Shown one piece after another: positions 1 through 11,126 of a DNA stretch of 64,000 bases. Source of the DNA: Eucalyptus grandis (lineage: Eukaryota > Streptophyta > Magnoliopsida > Myrtales > Myrtaceae); NCBI RefSeq assembly GCF_016545825.1, contig NC_052618.1, positions 12,515,398 to 12,579,397 on the forward strand, written 5' to 3'. Both the position numbers and the translations under genes were made by a program. Under the pieces are notes generated by a model, which had not been told where the DNA came from, did no database searches, and worked only from the letters and a program-made list of their open reading frames with translations. The first letter of the stretch is position 1, and each line of letters begins with the position of its first letter.

Positions 1-211
1 AGAAAGTGAGGTATACTCCCATGCTTCACTTGGTTTCTAGCCGACCCCAATAGGCTAGTGGCAACTCCTTTTGTGCAAAATTCCTTAAGAATATCCCAAC
101 GTCACGTGGTGTATGGGCTTGGGAGAGCCCGCGCCTAATCATGGGCCTTATGCCTGTCCTTTAGGCAATACCCCTAAACCTGTTCCCTCCCCCCGAGGGT
201 AGGTTGCGACA
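1..211 (+). repeat. 3' end of the 5' LTR of the Tat/Ogre-like element
   Basis: This stretch matches 7819-8029 base for base apart from about 19 substitutions and no indels. It ends in GCGACA at 211, the counterpart of GAGACA at 8029, as expected for an LTR ending in CA. The rest of the 5' LTR (about 1.7 kb) lies before the window. Confidence 0.85.
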
Positions 212-214
212 GCT

Positions 215-233
215 TGGCGACTCCATCGGGGAT
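215..233 (+). promoter_or_regulatory. Primer-binding site (tRNA-type, TGGCGACTCC...)
   Basis: Three bases after the LTR end comes TGGCGACTCCATCGGGGAT. Its start is the form seen in plant Ogre/Tat elements, which are usually said to prime from an arginine tRNA. I have not aligned it to a tRNA set; the position directly after the LTR is the main support. Confidence 0.7.
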
Positions 234-3200
234 TTGGTTTTAAACCTTATAGGGCTTAAGCCGAAATTAATCTTGTTCAAAAATATTTTTGTTTGGCAGC
301 GAGGTTCTCAGGTACGCCCCTAATATTAAAGGTGTTAAATGTTTTTACAGAATGAGAGGTATAAGGAGAAGTGTTTGCTCACCTTTGTCTTGCAGGGAGG
401 TGTAGGAATGTATGGTTTATTTTTTATGTATGAAGTGTTGCTTGCCTATAAATTGTCATGTCTGCATTTCCTGTATTGCACTACACCATGGCACACACTA
501 CCTACTGCTGGACCTGGGCCGCATAGGATCACCTAAGATGGTGTTGAGGTGGATACCACTCCGACTACAACTGTGTAGTACGAGTCGCCCATCTCAACCT
601 CGAAATTTCTTTCTTCATGTCGAAGGCACCCACCCTGGTCTGCAACCACCCGACATGGGTTGGTTCTTTGACAAAGCCGGAGTCATGGGTAACACGACCT
701 AACCGCAATCTTGTTGGTTTAGTCTGGTGATCCCATGGCTCCATTTTGAGTCGGATAGAGTAGAAATCAAACCACATCCCATGTGCATGTCTATGTAATT
801 AAAAAAAAAAAAAAAAAAAAAAAAAGAGACAAAGGTTGGCACTCATTGTAAGTATCATTTTCCTTTTTATTTGCTCATTTTATATTAAACTTCCATCTTG
901 AAATTCGCGAACATCAATTGATTGCCCTTGATGTTGTAGGCTTATAATTGAACAAAATTGGCAATCACTGTTGATAAGTGAACATTTGAATGCAAGTTCT
1001 AAATATTTTGATTTGGCCTTGTTGAACACATGATTTTATTTAAATTCTTAGTTATCGGCTCAAAATCACATTTTGAAAAAAAAAATGCCAAAAAAAGGGC
1101 TTGCAAGTTGTGATTATATATTGGGGCACAAAAATTGAGATTGCATTTTTGATCAAACTCTTTCCTTCTCACATTTTGGGATTGAAATGCAAATCACATT
1201 TTGTATAGATTTCTCAAAATAGAAGTCACTTCATTTTTTGCAAGAGTAAAATCATAAAATCAATCTCTTCAAAAAATAAAAAATAAAAATCAATGCCTCT
1301 TTTGCATACAAAACTTTTGGAATAAAAGTGGACATTCGATTGATGGCCATGGATTGATTATTTTAATGATGCATTCTCTTATGATAAAATCTTGGCGAAA
1401 TATTAAAACCACCGTAATAAGGACTGTGGGGGCATGTACCATCGCTTTTATTGTAAGAAGCAACCTCATTGAGATATCATTTTCTCTCATTCATGTATTG
1501 ACATTGTCGTCTCTTTGCAGGTTATGCGTGGTGCTCCTTGACATTAGGACAAGATTTGATTTTTACTCTTATCTATACAAGAGTTTCTTATATTTTATCA
1601 TTGTTTTTATTCTTGTTAAGAATCATGTTTTACATTTTGAGTTTTGATTGCGAATCCAATTGTTGCTTTTGTAAATCATTCGACTCAAATTTTAATGATG
1701 GAATTCAGCTTCATGAAAATCATCATTTAAAATAAAAAAACAAAACAAAAACATAAAACAAAAAAAAAAAAGAGCAAATTCAAAAGTGTTTTAAGTGAAC
1801 CTATATGTTTACCTTCCAAAATGAATTTCAAGAAAACTTTGCTTAATGCCCTCTCTTCATGTAGTCGTTTTCTTGGGCTCATGGAACTTGAGGAGCAAGG
1901 ATGCATTGATGCTTCGTTGGCGCCAATCTTCCAATAGAGGTGGAACGCAATGGAATTCCGTTTTGGGAAGTTTCTTTATTTGGAGATGCCTTAGGTGCCA
2001 AAATAGCACATCAATCTTGTTCGCTTTGCATGATGAGACAAATGAAGGGAGTTGCCAAGTATCCAAAATGACGAATTCGAAGGAAGAGTAAACTGTATCG
2101 ATTCCAATTATCCATTTCTGATACCGTTTCTGACACGATTTTCTTTTCATTGTTAAGGAGACATCAAGAGTACCAAGTTTTGTAATGTTCCAACAAACGC
2201 AGTGGAGCTTATTAAGTCATGTTCATCTTAAACAAAGAAAGATTCAAATGATGAAACAAAAGGGCAATATTATCCCTTCCTCCATGAGAGATACCTTGGG
2301 ATGTTGATCACCTGACTTTGAAAAGGATGTATCTCGTTCCTAAACTTGATTCTCTTCAGTATAAAAAATGACATGTCCTTTTCTTTGATACAGGACGGAT
2401 TCGAACGGAACAAATGTTTATCAAATAAAGAGTGGGAGAGCAACATTTGATTTTTAAAAAAAATCTCTCATCTCCCCACCAAAGAAGTGTGCTGGAACAA
2501 CATTGTCAAATTCATCAAGAAGGATGTATCGTTCCTCAGTTGAACCTAACTAAGAATGGAGATAACTCGTTTCATCTCCCTTTCTTACAGGGTGATAAAT
2601 GAAAAAAAAAAGTTGTGCATTAACCGTAGAAGTGACGCCTTCTACCAAGGAATTAGGAAAATGTCAAACACTTAAAGGCGAATGCAAGGGAATGGTATTG
2701 TCGAGTTACCAAATATCTACGAAGGTGAATCCAAGAGATGTTAGCGCCCAAAGGATGAAAGCGAATGAAGGTTGATAATGTATCGTTTCCAACATTTCAA
2801 TCCCTAAAGATTTTTGCACTAACATGTTCTTTCACATTATTTACAGGGTTACCGAGTCACCATGCCGAGGTAAGTACCATTCTTCTCATTTTTTTCTTTT
2901 TATAAAAAAAAAAAAAAAACAGAGAATTTCCATTACAAAAAAAGAACATTTGACATTTTCCTAGAGAAGCACAAAATGAATAATTGAGAAAAAAAATTTC
3001 TACAAATTTTTTTAGCATCCTTTTTATCTCAAAATTGTTTTCTCGTTTTGTGGATTATTCATTTTGAATCAAATTTTCCTATGGAGATTGATCTATTCAG
3101 ATGATCTCGACAGAGTAAAATGGAGACGTTAACCATGCCAAACAAGAAGTGCTTAAGATGAAGAAAGGTAAGCCCATTTCCAAACACGTATTTCAAACAC

Positions 3201-4789
3201 TTTTGAAAGTTGAGTGAAAAGCGACATTCTTTTAGGACGAATGATTCATTCGCATTGAGCGCAAGGATTGAAATGATAAATGAATTTCCTTCATGAATCC
3301 CAAGCATTGCACTAATTTCTTGCTACCCCTTTGGGCCGAAAAAAGAAGAAGATGATCCTTCAAAGTACCCCTATTGAGAACTACCCTACATTGGGGCAGC
3401 GTATGAGGTTACGGTTGTATTGTAGAGTGAAAGGTTGAGAAAATTCTATTACTTTCATTTGCATCAATCTTTTGGTGATAGCTTCAAAGGAATTCTCATT
3501 AGATCTTGACTCATCCCAATGTGAAGAAGAGCATTTCATTCTCTACCCAAACATTGATATCCATTGCTTTAACCAACTTGGGCATGATTATTCATTTCTG
3601 AAACCCGAGTGGTGATCATCTCCCTTCACTGGGGCAAGGCATAAGAATTGACCAAATATAATTGACAGTCACGAGAAAATGTGAAAAGCATCTCAAAAGT
3701 CATAAGAGCTCTAAAAGTTCGACAAATTAGGGGGCATGAAAAAGTAGTGTGCCTGGTAAAAGCAAGGCCAATGCCTGTCAAGAAAAAGAGCCAAAAGGCT
3801 GCATCTTATATGAAAAATTATCACAGTCCAAGTGCCTGCAAAAAAAAAATTTATTGTAAGTGTAAAGAAAATTAGAAAAAAGGGACAAAGCTCTCATGCA
3901 GAAATGATTAGTCAAGGGACTTTCGAGATGCGTTATATTTCAAAAGCCAAATGATTTGAAAAGATCAAGTGACCTGGTCACGATGCCATGATGATCACCG
4001 ACTCTTAAAGACCCTATTGAAAGTTTTAAGCCTTTTGAGCCTCTCCCAAGCCAACATTACAACCCCCTCTTCTGAAGTCTCTTCTAATTGGGATGGTTTG
4101 AGTGAAAATGAAAATGCCATAAAGAAGCTACTGCTTGAAGGAGTGGAAGTAATTCTATCTTGTCTTATCTTCCAAGTTCTCGACTTGTAAACCTGATATA
4201 GATAGCGACAAATGTTCATTTATTGGCCTCAAAGCAATTATTCCTTTGTGTAAGTCCTAACCAAGCCTATATTGCAGTCCTTTCAAAAGATCTTTTTGAT
4301 CAATTAGATTGTGCTCATTGCGAATATTTTTGAAAGCCTTTGACATGGGTTATGTGAGATGCCCTCAGCAATCTATTACTTCCCACGCGAATGGATGGGA
4401 TCAAGCAGCCATTTTATCGAGAGTGTGTGAGAAACCCTTTTTGACTAAGAAGCTCTAGTTTGGCATGATGAATGAGCCATTTGCACGAGTTGTAACTGTT
4501 CTGATAAGAACTCAACTCCTAGAGAATTTGATGATTAATGATATATCCTCAAGCAAGATGACAATTTTGCGCCACATGATGCTGATTGACGTTGAATGTT
4601 TTTCTAAAACAGTCAAACTTAGCTCGATTAGCTTGTTCAATTGATGCTGTAATATTGACAATACGTCTCTTGATGACATCTCTAATGACTTTTGCTCAAG
4701 TTGAGTTCGATAGGGTTCCTTAGTGAAGCCATGTAGTTTTTCAAGGGGCTAGCGGGTGCTTCCTTAAAAACCAAAGGTTCATGGTCAGT
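234..4789 (+). other. Gene-less interior of the LARD element
   Basis: About 4.5 kb of AT-rich sequence with stops in all frames every few dozen codons. The longest open frames (for example 1846-2091 and 3681-3875) show no retroelement motif and no composition different from their surroundings, so I do not call genes. Short phrases such as TTGGGGCA recur (near 3393), as do A-rich tracts (800-826, 2905-2920). Interiors of this kind are normal for large retrotransposon derivatives. Confidence 0.6.
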
Positions 4790-5580
4790 CTTAAACCATG
4801 TCATTTACAAGGACCACGGGGTTGGTGGCTTTTCCTAAACCATACGGTTCGTGGGTCTATCCTTAAACCACATAGTTCATGAGTCTATTTTTAAACCACA
4901 CGGTTGGTGGGTCTATCCTTAAATCATGGGGTTGGTGGCTTTTCCTAAACCACACGATTCGTGGGTCATCCTTAAACCACACGATTGGTGGGTTTATCTT
5001 TAAACCACGGGATTGGTGGCTTTTCCTAAACCACACGGTTCGTGGGTGTATCCTTAAACCACACGGCTGGTGGGTTTATCCTTAAACCACGGGGTTGGTG
5101 GCTTTTCCTAAACCACACGGTTCGTGGGTGTATCCTTAAACCACATGGTTAGTGGGTTTATCCTTAAACCACGGGGTTGGTGGCTTTTCCTAAATCACAA
5201 GGTTTGTGGGTCTATCCTTAAACCACGGGGTTGGTGGCTTTATCCTTAAACCATGGGGTTGGTGGTTTTTTCTAAAACACACGGTTCGTGGATCTATCCT
5301 TAAACCACACGGTTGATGGGTCTATCGTTAAACCACACAGTTGGTGGGTCTATCCTTAAACCATGGGGTTGGTGGCTTTTCCTAAACCACATGGTTCGTG
5401 GGTCATCCTTAAACCACAAGGTTGGTGGGTCTATCATTAAATCACGGGGTTGGTGACTTTCCTAAACCACACGGTTCGTGAGTCATCTCTAAACCATAAG
5501 GTTGGTGGGTCTTTCCTTAAAACCACGAGGTTTGTGACTTTTCCTAAACCACACAACTTATGGGTTCATCCGTAAACTAC
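4790..5580 (+). repeat. Tandem array, about 30 bp monomer in about 90 bp higher-order units
   Basis: The core phrase TTAAACCACACGGTTGGTGG recurs more than twenty times. Monomers come in types: one ending GGTGGCTTTTCC (after ACGGGGTT), one ending CGTGGGTGTATCC and one ending GGTGGGTTTATCC. They alternate in order, giving a trimeric repeat of about 90 bp in the middle of the array (roughly 4980-5190). The array makes a spurious plus-strand frame (4879-5085). Arrays between the coding or leader region and the 3' LTR are well known in plant Tat/Ogre elements. Confidence 0.85.
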
Positions 5581-5587
5581 ACTTGTC

Positions 5588-5925
5588 CGCATCCGGTCGA
5601 AACCCGTTCATACACGGTGAGACCTTTCTCCCAGTCGAAACTCATTCGTACACGGTGAGACTATCATACCCGGTCGAAACTCGTTCGTACACGGTGAGAC
5701 CTTTCTCCCAGTCGAAACCCGTTCGTATACGGTGAGACTATCAGCCGGTCGAAACTCGTTCATACACGGTGAGACCTTTCTCCCAATCGAAATCCGTTAG
5801 TACACGGTGAAACTATCATACCAGGTCGAAACCCATTCGTACATGGTGAGATTATCATCTGGTCGAAATCCATTCGTACACAGTAAGACCTTATTTCCAT
5901 TCGAAATTCGTTGTTACACGATGAG
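5588..5925 (+). repeat. Second tandem array, about 45 bp monomer alternating in two types
   Basis: The phrase GTCGAAACCCGTTCGTACACGG recurs about eight times with GTGAGAC after it. Spacers alternate between CTTTCTCCCA and TATCATACC, so the true period is a dimer of about 85-90 bp. Later copies (after 5830) are more diverged. Open frames on both strands here (5760-6077, 5807-5998) are products of the repeat and not genes. Confidence 0.8.
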
Positions 5926-6128
5926 ACCTCAATCCTCCCATTCTTCTTCTTATGACACTGAGAGCTTTGTAGCCCGGAGTTTTTCTTTCTCTTATTGACG
6001 AGACGCGCTTCCATAGTTATGAGTTCTTTCCGTCGACCTGATACGTGCCTATGCACCTGGGGTCTCTCTATCGCCAAAATAATTTAGGTGTCTTTTATCT
6101 TTGAATGGAACCTCTTTGAGCTCCCATT

Positions 6129-6142
6129 CAAAGAGGGGCAGC
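6129..6142 (+). promoter_or_regulatory. Polypurine tract before the 3' LTR
   Basis: AAAGAGGGGCAG lies just before the 3' LTR start (6143, TATTGACACC). A purine run followed by GCT and TGTTGACACC-like sequence is the usual plus-strand priming site of Tat/Ogre elements. Confidence 0.65.
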
Positions 6143-8029
6143 TATTGACACCTTTATTTCACAATTTTATTTAGGATTTAATCGTGTACAAACTTAGGAA
6201 GTAGTCACTAAAAGAAAAAAAAACAAACAAAAACAACAAAAAAGAGGAAAAGAAAACGTGGAATGGACCGGGCCGGATCTTGCCTTGGCTCGGCCCACAC
6301 CGACTTCTTCCTCTTAGGCCCATCTCCGCGCAAGAAACCCTAGAGAAAAGGAGAGATCTCGAGGGAGAGAAGAAAGAAGCATAATACACGAGGAGTGAGA
6401 GAGAGCTTGGCAGAGAGAGAAGGGAGCTCGAGAGAAAGGAGGCCTCACCGCCTCAACCCAACACCGCCGCTGTCGCCGTCGCCGTCGCGGTCGCGCCGCC
6501 GCTTCTCCTAGCCTCCAACCCTTGCTACTGCCTTCAACACCTCTGGAAACCAGTCGCGAAGTAGGGGCCGCAGCCGCCGGCCTCGACCGACGTCCTCGCC
6601 GCATCCGCCAGCAACCCCCAACCTTAGAGGTCGGGGGTTGCCCCTGCTCGCCCAGTCAAGGTAACGCCGTCGCGGTCCTAGCTAGAGGAGCCGCTTGTGT
6701 CGTCATCGGCCACATTTCTCTAGCCACCACCATCATTGTCGACGAGCCACCCAATCGATGCCACTCGCCACCGTTTTCCCCATAACCTAGATTTGAAGAA
6801 ACGGGAGAGGGAGAGAGGACCGAGAGAGGAGAAAGGGGGATCTCCGATGTTGTTTGAGCCTCCTCGCGCCACCGCCGCTCCACGAGTTGGCCGCCGTCCC
6901 GCCAGCCGCCGGAGTTCCTCCTTGCCTGCGGGCTTGCGCCATCGCTTCACTTGCGAGCTCACGTTGCCATCCCTGCCGTCGTTGCCTTGCTGCTCTGTCC
7001 TCCTAGCCGACTCCGCCCAAGCCGACGCCGCCGCTTGTTGCATCGCCGCCGTCGTTAAGCCCATCACCGCCGTCGACGTCCTAGCTAATCCCTCCGGCAT
7101 TGCGGATCGCGAACCCGAAGTCTCCAAAATTCTGGTCGCGCGAGTCGGGCCGGGTCCAAACAACCGGGTAGGGTTTTTGGTGTATTGGGCCAGGTTTGGG
7201 CTATTTTTGAATTGGGCTTTATTTTATTTTTTATTTTTAAAAAAAAAAATTTAGGCCTGGCCGGGCCATCCGGTGGCCGGTCCGATTAGGACTGGACACG
7301 ACCCGATCCGATCTGGCCCAGGACCCGACCCGGTCCGGCCCGAATTTTATTTTAGTTTATTTTATATTTAAAAAATTAAAAAAATTATATAAACAATTTC
7401 GAAAATCCAAAAATATTAAATATTGAAAAATATTAAAAAAACTAAAACAAAATTAAAAATTTCGAAAATCCAAAAATAATGGGGTTTGATTAGGAATTGT
7501 TATGTATTGCTTTTTTAGTATAATTAGACCTTTATTTGCTCGTATTTTGATTATATCGTATATTTAATTTGCATATTTGATTATGTTTAATTGCACGTGT
7601 TTAATTTTACTGCAACTAGGATCTTGGTAGCTATGGTTGTTACTTTAATGACTGCGCACCCGCATGATCACTTCACATGTTAGTGGATATGTGTAAAATC
7701 AATCCAAACTGCCTGATAAAAAAAATTTCTTTTAAAATGAACAAGATTAGGTACCGAAAGGGCACTAATTGATCAATTAGTGTAATCAAGTCCCCGACCC
7801 TAGATTCTCTGGTTGCGTAGGAAGTGAGGTACACTTTCATGCCTCACTTGGTTTCTAGCCGACCTCAATAGGCTAGTGGCGACTCCTTTTGTGCAAAATT
7901 CCTTAAGAATATCCCAATGTCACGCGGGGTATGGGTTTGGGAGAGCCCGCGCCTAATCATGGGCCTTAGGCCCGTCCTTTAAGCAATACCCCTACACCTG
8001 TTCCCTCCCTCTGAGGGTAGGTCGAGACA
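6143..8029 (+). repeat. 3' LTR of the Tat/Ogre-like element (about 1.9 kb)
   Basis: It begins TATTGACACC (probably a mutated TGTTGACACC) and ends GAGACA; the last 211 bases are duplicated at 1-211. The middle (about 6240-7330) is GC-rich and low in complexity, with repeated GCCGCC and GGGCCGG phrases, which opens frames on both strands (6314-7254). None of these frames shows a protein domain. A sequence near 7750 (ACCGAAAGGGCACTAAT) returns in inverted orientation near 57200, pointing to a related LTR there. Confidence 0.8.
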
Positions 8030-9704
8030 ACAGTCGTTACCCACGATGTGTTGGTGAATGATGGTGAGTGAATAAGAAACACTTCTGTGGATAATGCAAG
8101 AAAGCCAATCTTTATTATTCAAAGGGAGCTATACTTTTAGAATCATCTATTTCAACAATTAGAGAAATTCCGCTGAATTAATCTGATATAAAACTGTTAT
8201 TATTTTTCGCTACATCTCCATATAAAGAGTAAAACTCCTTGTTAAATAAACTGATTATTCTAGACATGGTAATATCTACATCTATTGTAGAGAAGATCCT
8301 GCTCTTGCACAGTGACGCTGAGACCTGCTGTACTCAGAAACACAACAAGGGTGAGGGGGTTCTGAATCTGACGGTCTTTTCCTGAGTTTTTGCTTCCATG
8401 GAGGCGGAAGCTTAGGGAATGAAAAGGGAGGAACAATTGGTCCAAAAGGGATTCTCTCACTATGCAAAGTTCAAACGAGCTATTGGTCCAAAAGGGAGAC
8501 TCGCCTTACTTGGGAGCAGAGTGAGTTGAATTCGTGGTAATAAGAATGCCTCGTATTATTTCAGCTCCCATAAAAAGTGGTTAGATGAAATTTCCAAGCC
8601 TTGTATCAAGTGTTCGCCAGTATTGTCGATCATGGTGCTCCCTTCCTAACTTTGCATCACGGTGCTAATCGCACAAATATCTCTGCATTCTTGCAAGGAT
8701 AATGGTGAATCGCACAGGCAATGTAATCAGCAATGACCATGACATTTCGAGACTAGGCTTCGTAGTAAATCCACGGAATTGAGATCAACAACGTTTGCTT
8801 TGTGGTAGATATTCTAGCACTAATATTTTTTTTGTAAGCTTGATGACGCTAGCATCTATAAATCTCAAATTGGTGCTAATCAGGAAAATCAAAGGCTGTA
8901 TAGAGAAGGATTGTTATAGTAAAAGGTGGGAAGAGGTTCGACTCGTCGAAAAGAAACACACAAAAATGTTGTCAGATAGTGGAACTCTGTTCTGCTAAGT
9001 TCATTACTAAAAGTTGGAGCTGATGCAGTCATTACCTTTCCAAATAATCATGATAAATATATGGGTTGAGGAGTAATTTGACATTGTAGTCTAAAAATTA
9101 TGGTTGGCAAAAAATATTAACTGACTTCAATTTTTCCTTATGAAGTGACCCTTCTTTAATGGGATGATCATGAGGGTCTCTCATTCAACAAATCCGTGTG
9201 AATTTGAAAGATAATATATAAAAAGTCAAGACTTATCTTCAACTAATGGTCAACATAGATTAGACATAAGGGTCAGTCAATAAATAGACCATTACCGAAA
9301 ATTGCTATTTAATACCATTTTGGAGCTATTTGGATCTGTATACCATTTCGATTACAATTCTATTTTTTTTCCCGTCCAGCTAGCTTTATAATGCACTAAA
9401 TCGAAATAATTGAATAGAATTTATAGTTTGAGTTAACATTAGTTTGTTCATTAAGAAGATATTTCTTTAGCTTTTTATTTAGGTTTATATTGAGCATTTT
9501 CTTTATATTAAGTTAAGATTTTATTTAATTTTGAAATTTAAAGTCAATAGAGATAGAAGTTTCCAATTACTTATGGCATTAGAAAAAGCATATAAAACAA
9601 TGTCTAATTAATGACACGAATCAAAATCTCAAACTGGTAAATGGAAAAATTTACTGGCTGAGTAGTTGAATCAAAAGGCAGGGTAACTTAAAGCAAAAAG
9701 GCCG

Positions 9705-9756
<52 letters not shown>

Positions 9757-10343
9757 GGGGGAGAAAGGCAAAGAGCCCCGCAAACCAATAAAATTTGATT
9801 GTTGCTTAGGAATTGTTACGAGTTTCCTAGTTACTTTCCTTTATGGTCTTGCCATTCAATTCAACCATTAAATAGGGAAAGATTCGGCGTTCTAGTGCTA
9901 AATCATTGATTGATACTAAATCTCAGCCGTTAATTATCAACTTTTCCATCAAAAAGTTGCAGCATTTCTAACTCCATCGATTGCTCTATACAGCTCGCTC
10001 TCTCCATCCACAAGGAAGGTCACCCTCGCTGGCCAAAAAAGTCATATTCTCACACCTTAGGAGGGCAACGATGATATGTCAACTCGTGTCTTTGACAATA
10101 ACTATATTTTCACATGCCATAGAACTTATATAGATTAAATTCATGTCATCTTAGGATTTGCCATATAATCATGCATGGACATGTTAACGCGTGCCAGAAA
10201 TTGCTGGTCCCAGTTAGCTTGGATGACAACTTTGTTGTGATTAGCATGACTCCAAAAGCATGGGTTAACCTATACCTATAAAAAGTGGAAGTGACGTTAA
10301 AAGCATAATTCATCCCAAACACACATTAGAGACACCTTCACAC
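8030..10343. other. No gene recognised; possible 3' intron or flank of the DAHP synthase pseudogene
   Basis: AT-rich sequence between the LARD element and exon 3 of the DAHP synthase pseudogene. I looked for the missing C-terminal exons of that gene on the minus strand and saw none. Small frames at 8260-8467 (minus) and 8795-8998 (plus) have no recognisable motif. A GA microsatellite lies at 9709-9753. Confidence 0.5.
9709..9753 (+). repeat. (GA)n microsatellite
   Basis: About 22 uninterrupted AG dinucleotides followed by a G run. Simple repeat; no further function inferred. Confidence 0.95.
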
Positions 10344-10618
10344 CTTGATACCAAGGGGATTAGAGACACCTCGCAGGAACTCAAGATGAGCACCATCAAG
10401 TTGATGTGTACGTTCCCCGACCCGAAATATATGGGCAGAGCAGTTGTAGTAAAGTCCAGAAGTTGAGTCCTCCAGGTTAAGCTTGCTCAAAGGGCAAAAG
10501 CAAGCACTCATCTGAAGTCCAGAATTCAGTTGTAGTCATTATTTGGTGATCAACTGTGAGACCAGCTGCGGCCATGAAACCGAGGGCTTCGTCCACCCTT
10601 TGAGCCGGTTCAGGATAT
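10344..10618 (-). pseudogene. DAHP synthase (class II) pseudogene, exon 3
   Basis: DAHP synthase joins phosphoenolpyruvate and erythrose 4-phosphate in plastids, the first step of the shikimate pathway. Read on the minus strand after an AG acceptor at 10620-10619, the frame gives [17 protein letters not shown], then [18 protein letters not shown], a signature stretch of plant class II enzymes (family form has H where this copy has D). After EQA small indels break the frame; [19 protein letters not shown] and NPLGIK follow in another frame. A GT donor (10343-10342) follows the AAG of GIK, matching the usual exon end. Exons encoding the last third of the enzyme are not visible. Frameshifts and stops make it a pseudogene. 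Confidence 0.88.
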
Positions 10619-11126
10619 CTGGCAAAACACAAACCAACAAACTCAAATGTCAGCATTCACTGACCCCCTAAATTCTATTGTTATGTGAATCTATTCTCAC
10701 TTCAAAATTTTGACTAGGAATGTTCCAATTTTAAAGAAGAGGGAAGATTTTCATGTTCTCTTCGTTTTAGCTTTGAATATAAGCATCAAATAAGACCAAA
10801 AAACTAAGGGTCCTGTGACCTTGTCACACTGCTCAAATTTAAAAGATAGAAATCAACACTTTAAAGAGGCAAGAATATATGCACAATTTCCATAGAGTGA
10901 GGCCAAGATCACTCAGCTTCTCTTGAGATCTCTGCTCTGTTAGCTAGTCTCTGCTTCGTATAGGTATTTAGATCAGGTATGCATCACTTAAATTTTCAAT
11001 TCCACATATATGAAAGCACACCCACAAGGAAGATTGATAACAAAGCAAGTTTTCTTATGCATTTTTTCTAGTACCATTGAATTTTAGATGTTCAAATCTC
11101 ATCTGGAGTAAAAGAATCGGGATAAT

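Larger units (their letters stand above)
1..8029 (+). mobile_element. Tat/Ogre-like non-autonomous LTR retrotransposon (LARD type), 5' end outside window
   Basis: The last 211 bases of an LTR open the window and recur, aligned without gaps, at 7819-8029 (about 19 differences by hand count, roughly 9%). The first copy is followed by a primer-binding site and the second is preceded by a purine tract, so this is one plus-strand LTR element. The interior (212-6142, about 5.9 kb) shows no gag, protease, RT or integrase motif on either strand, so the element must have depended on enzymes from elsewhere. The primer sequence TGGCGACTCC plus a long LTR and an interior with hypervariable tandem repeats are typical of the plant Tat/Ogre lineage of Ty3/gypsy; that assignment is inference. 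The LTR divergence indicates an old insertion. It may sit in the 3' part of the DAHP synthase pseudogene, whose last exons are missing from the window. Confidence 0.8.

Noticed and set aside
4790..5925. CRISPR-like array
   Set aside because: Repeats are contiguous tandem units without unique spacers, in a plant retrotransposon.
6314..7254. Frames of 70-172 codons in the 3' LTR of the first element
   Set aside because: Same reason: GC-rich, low complexity, open in several registers at once, inside an LTR.
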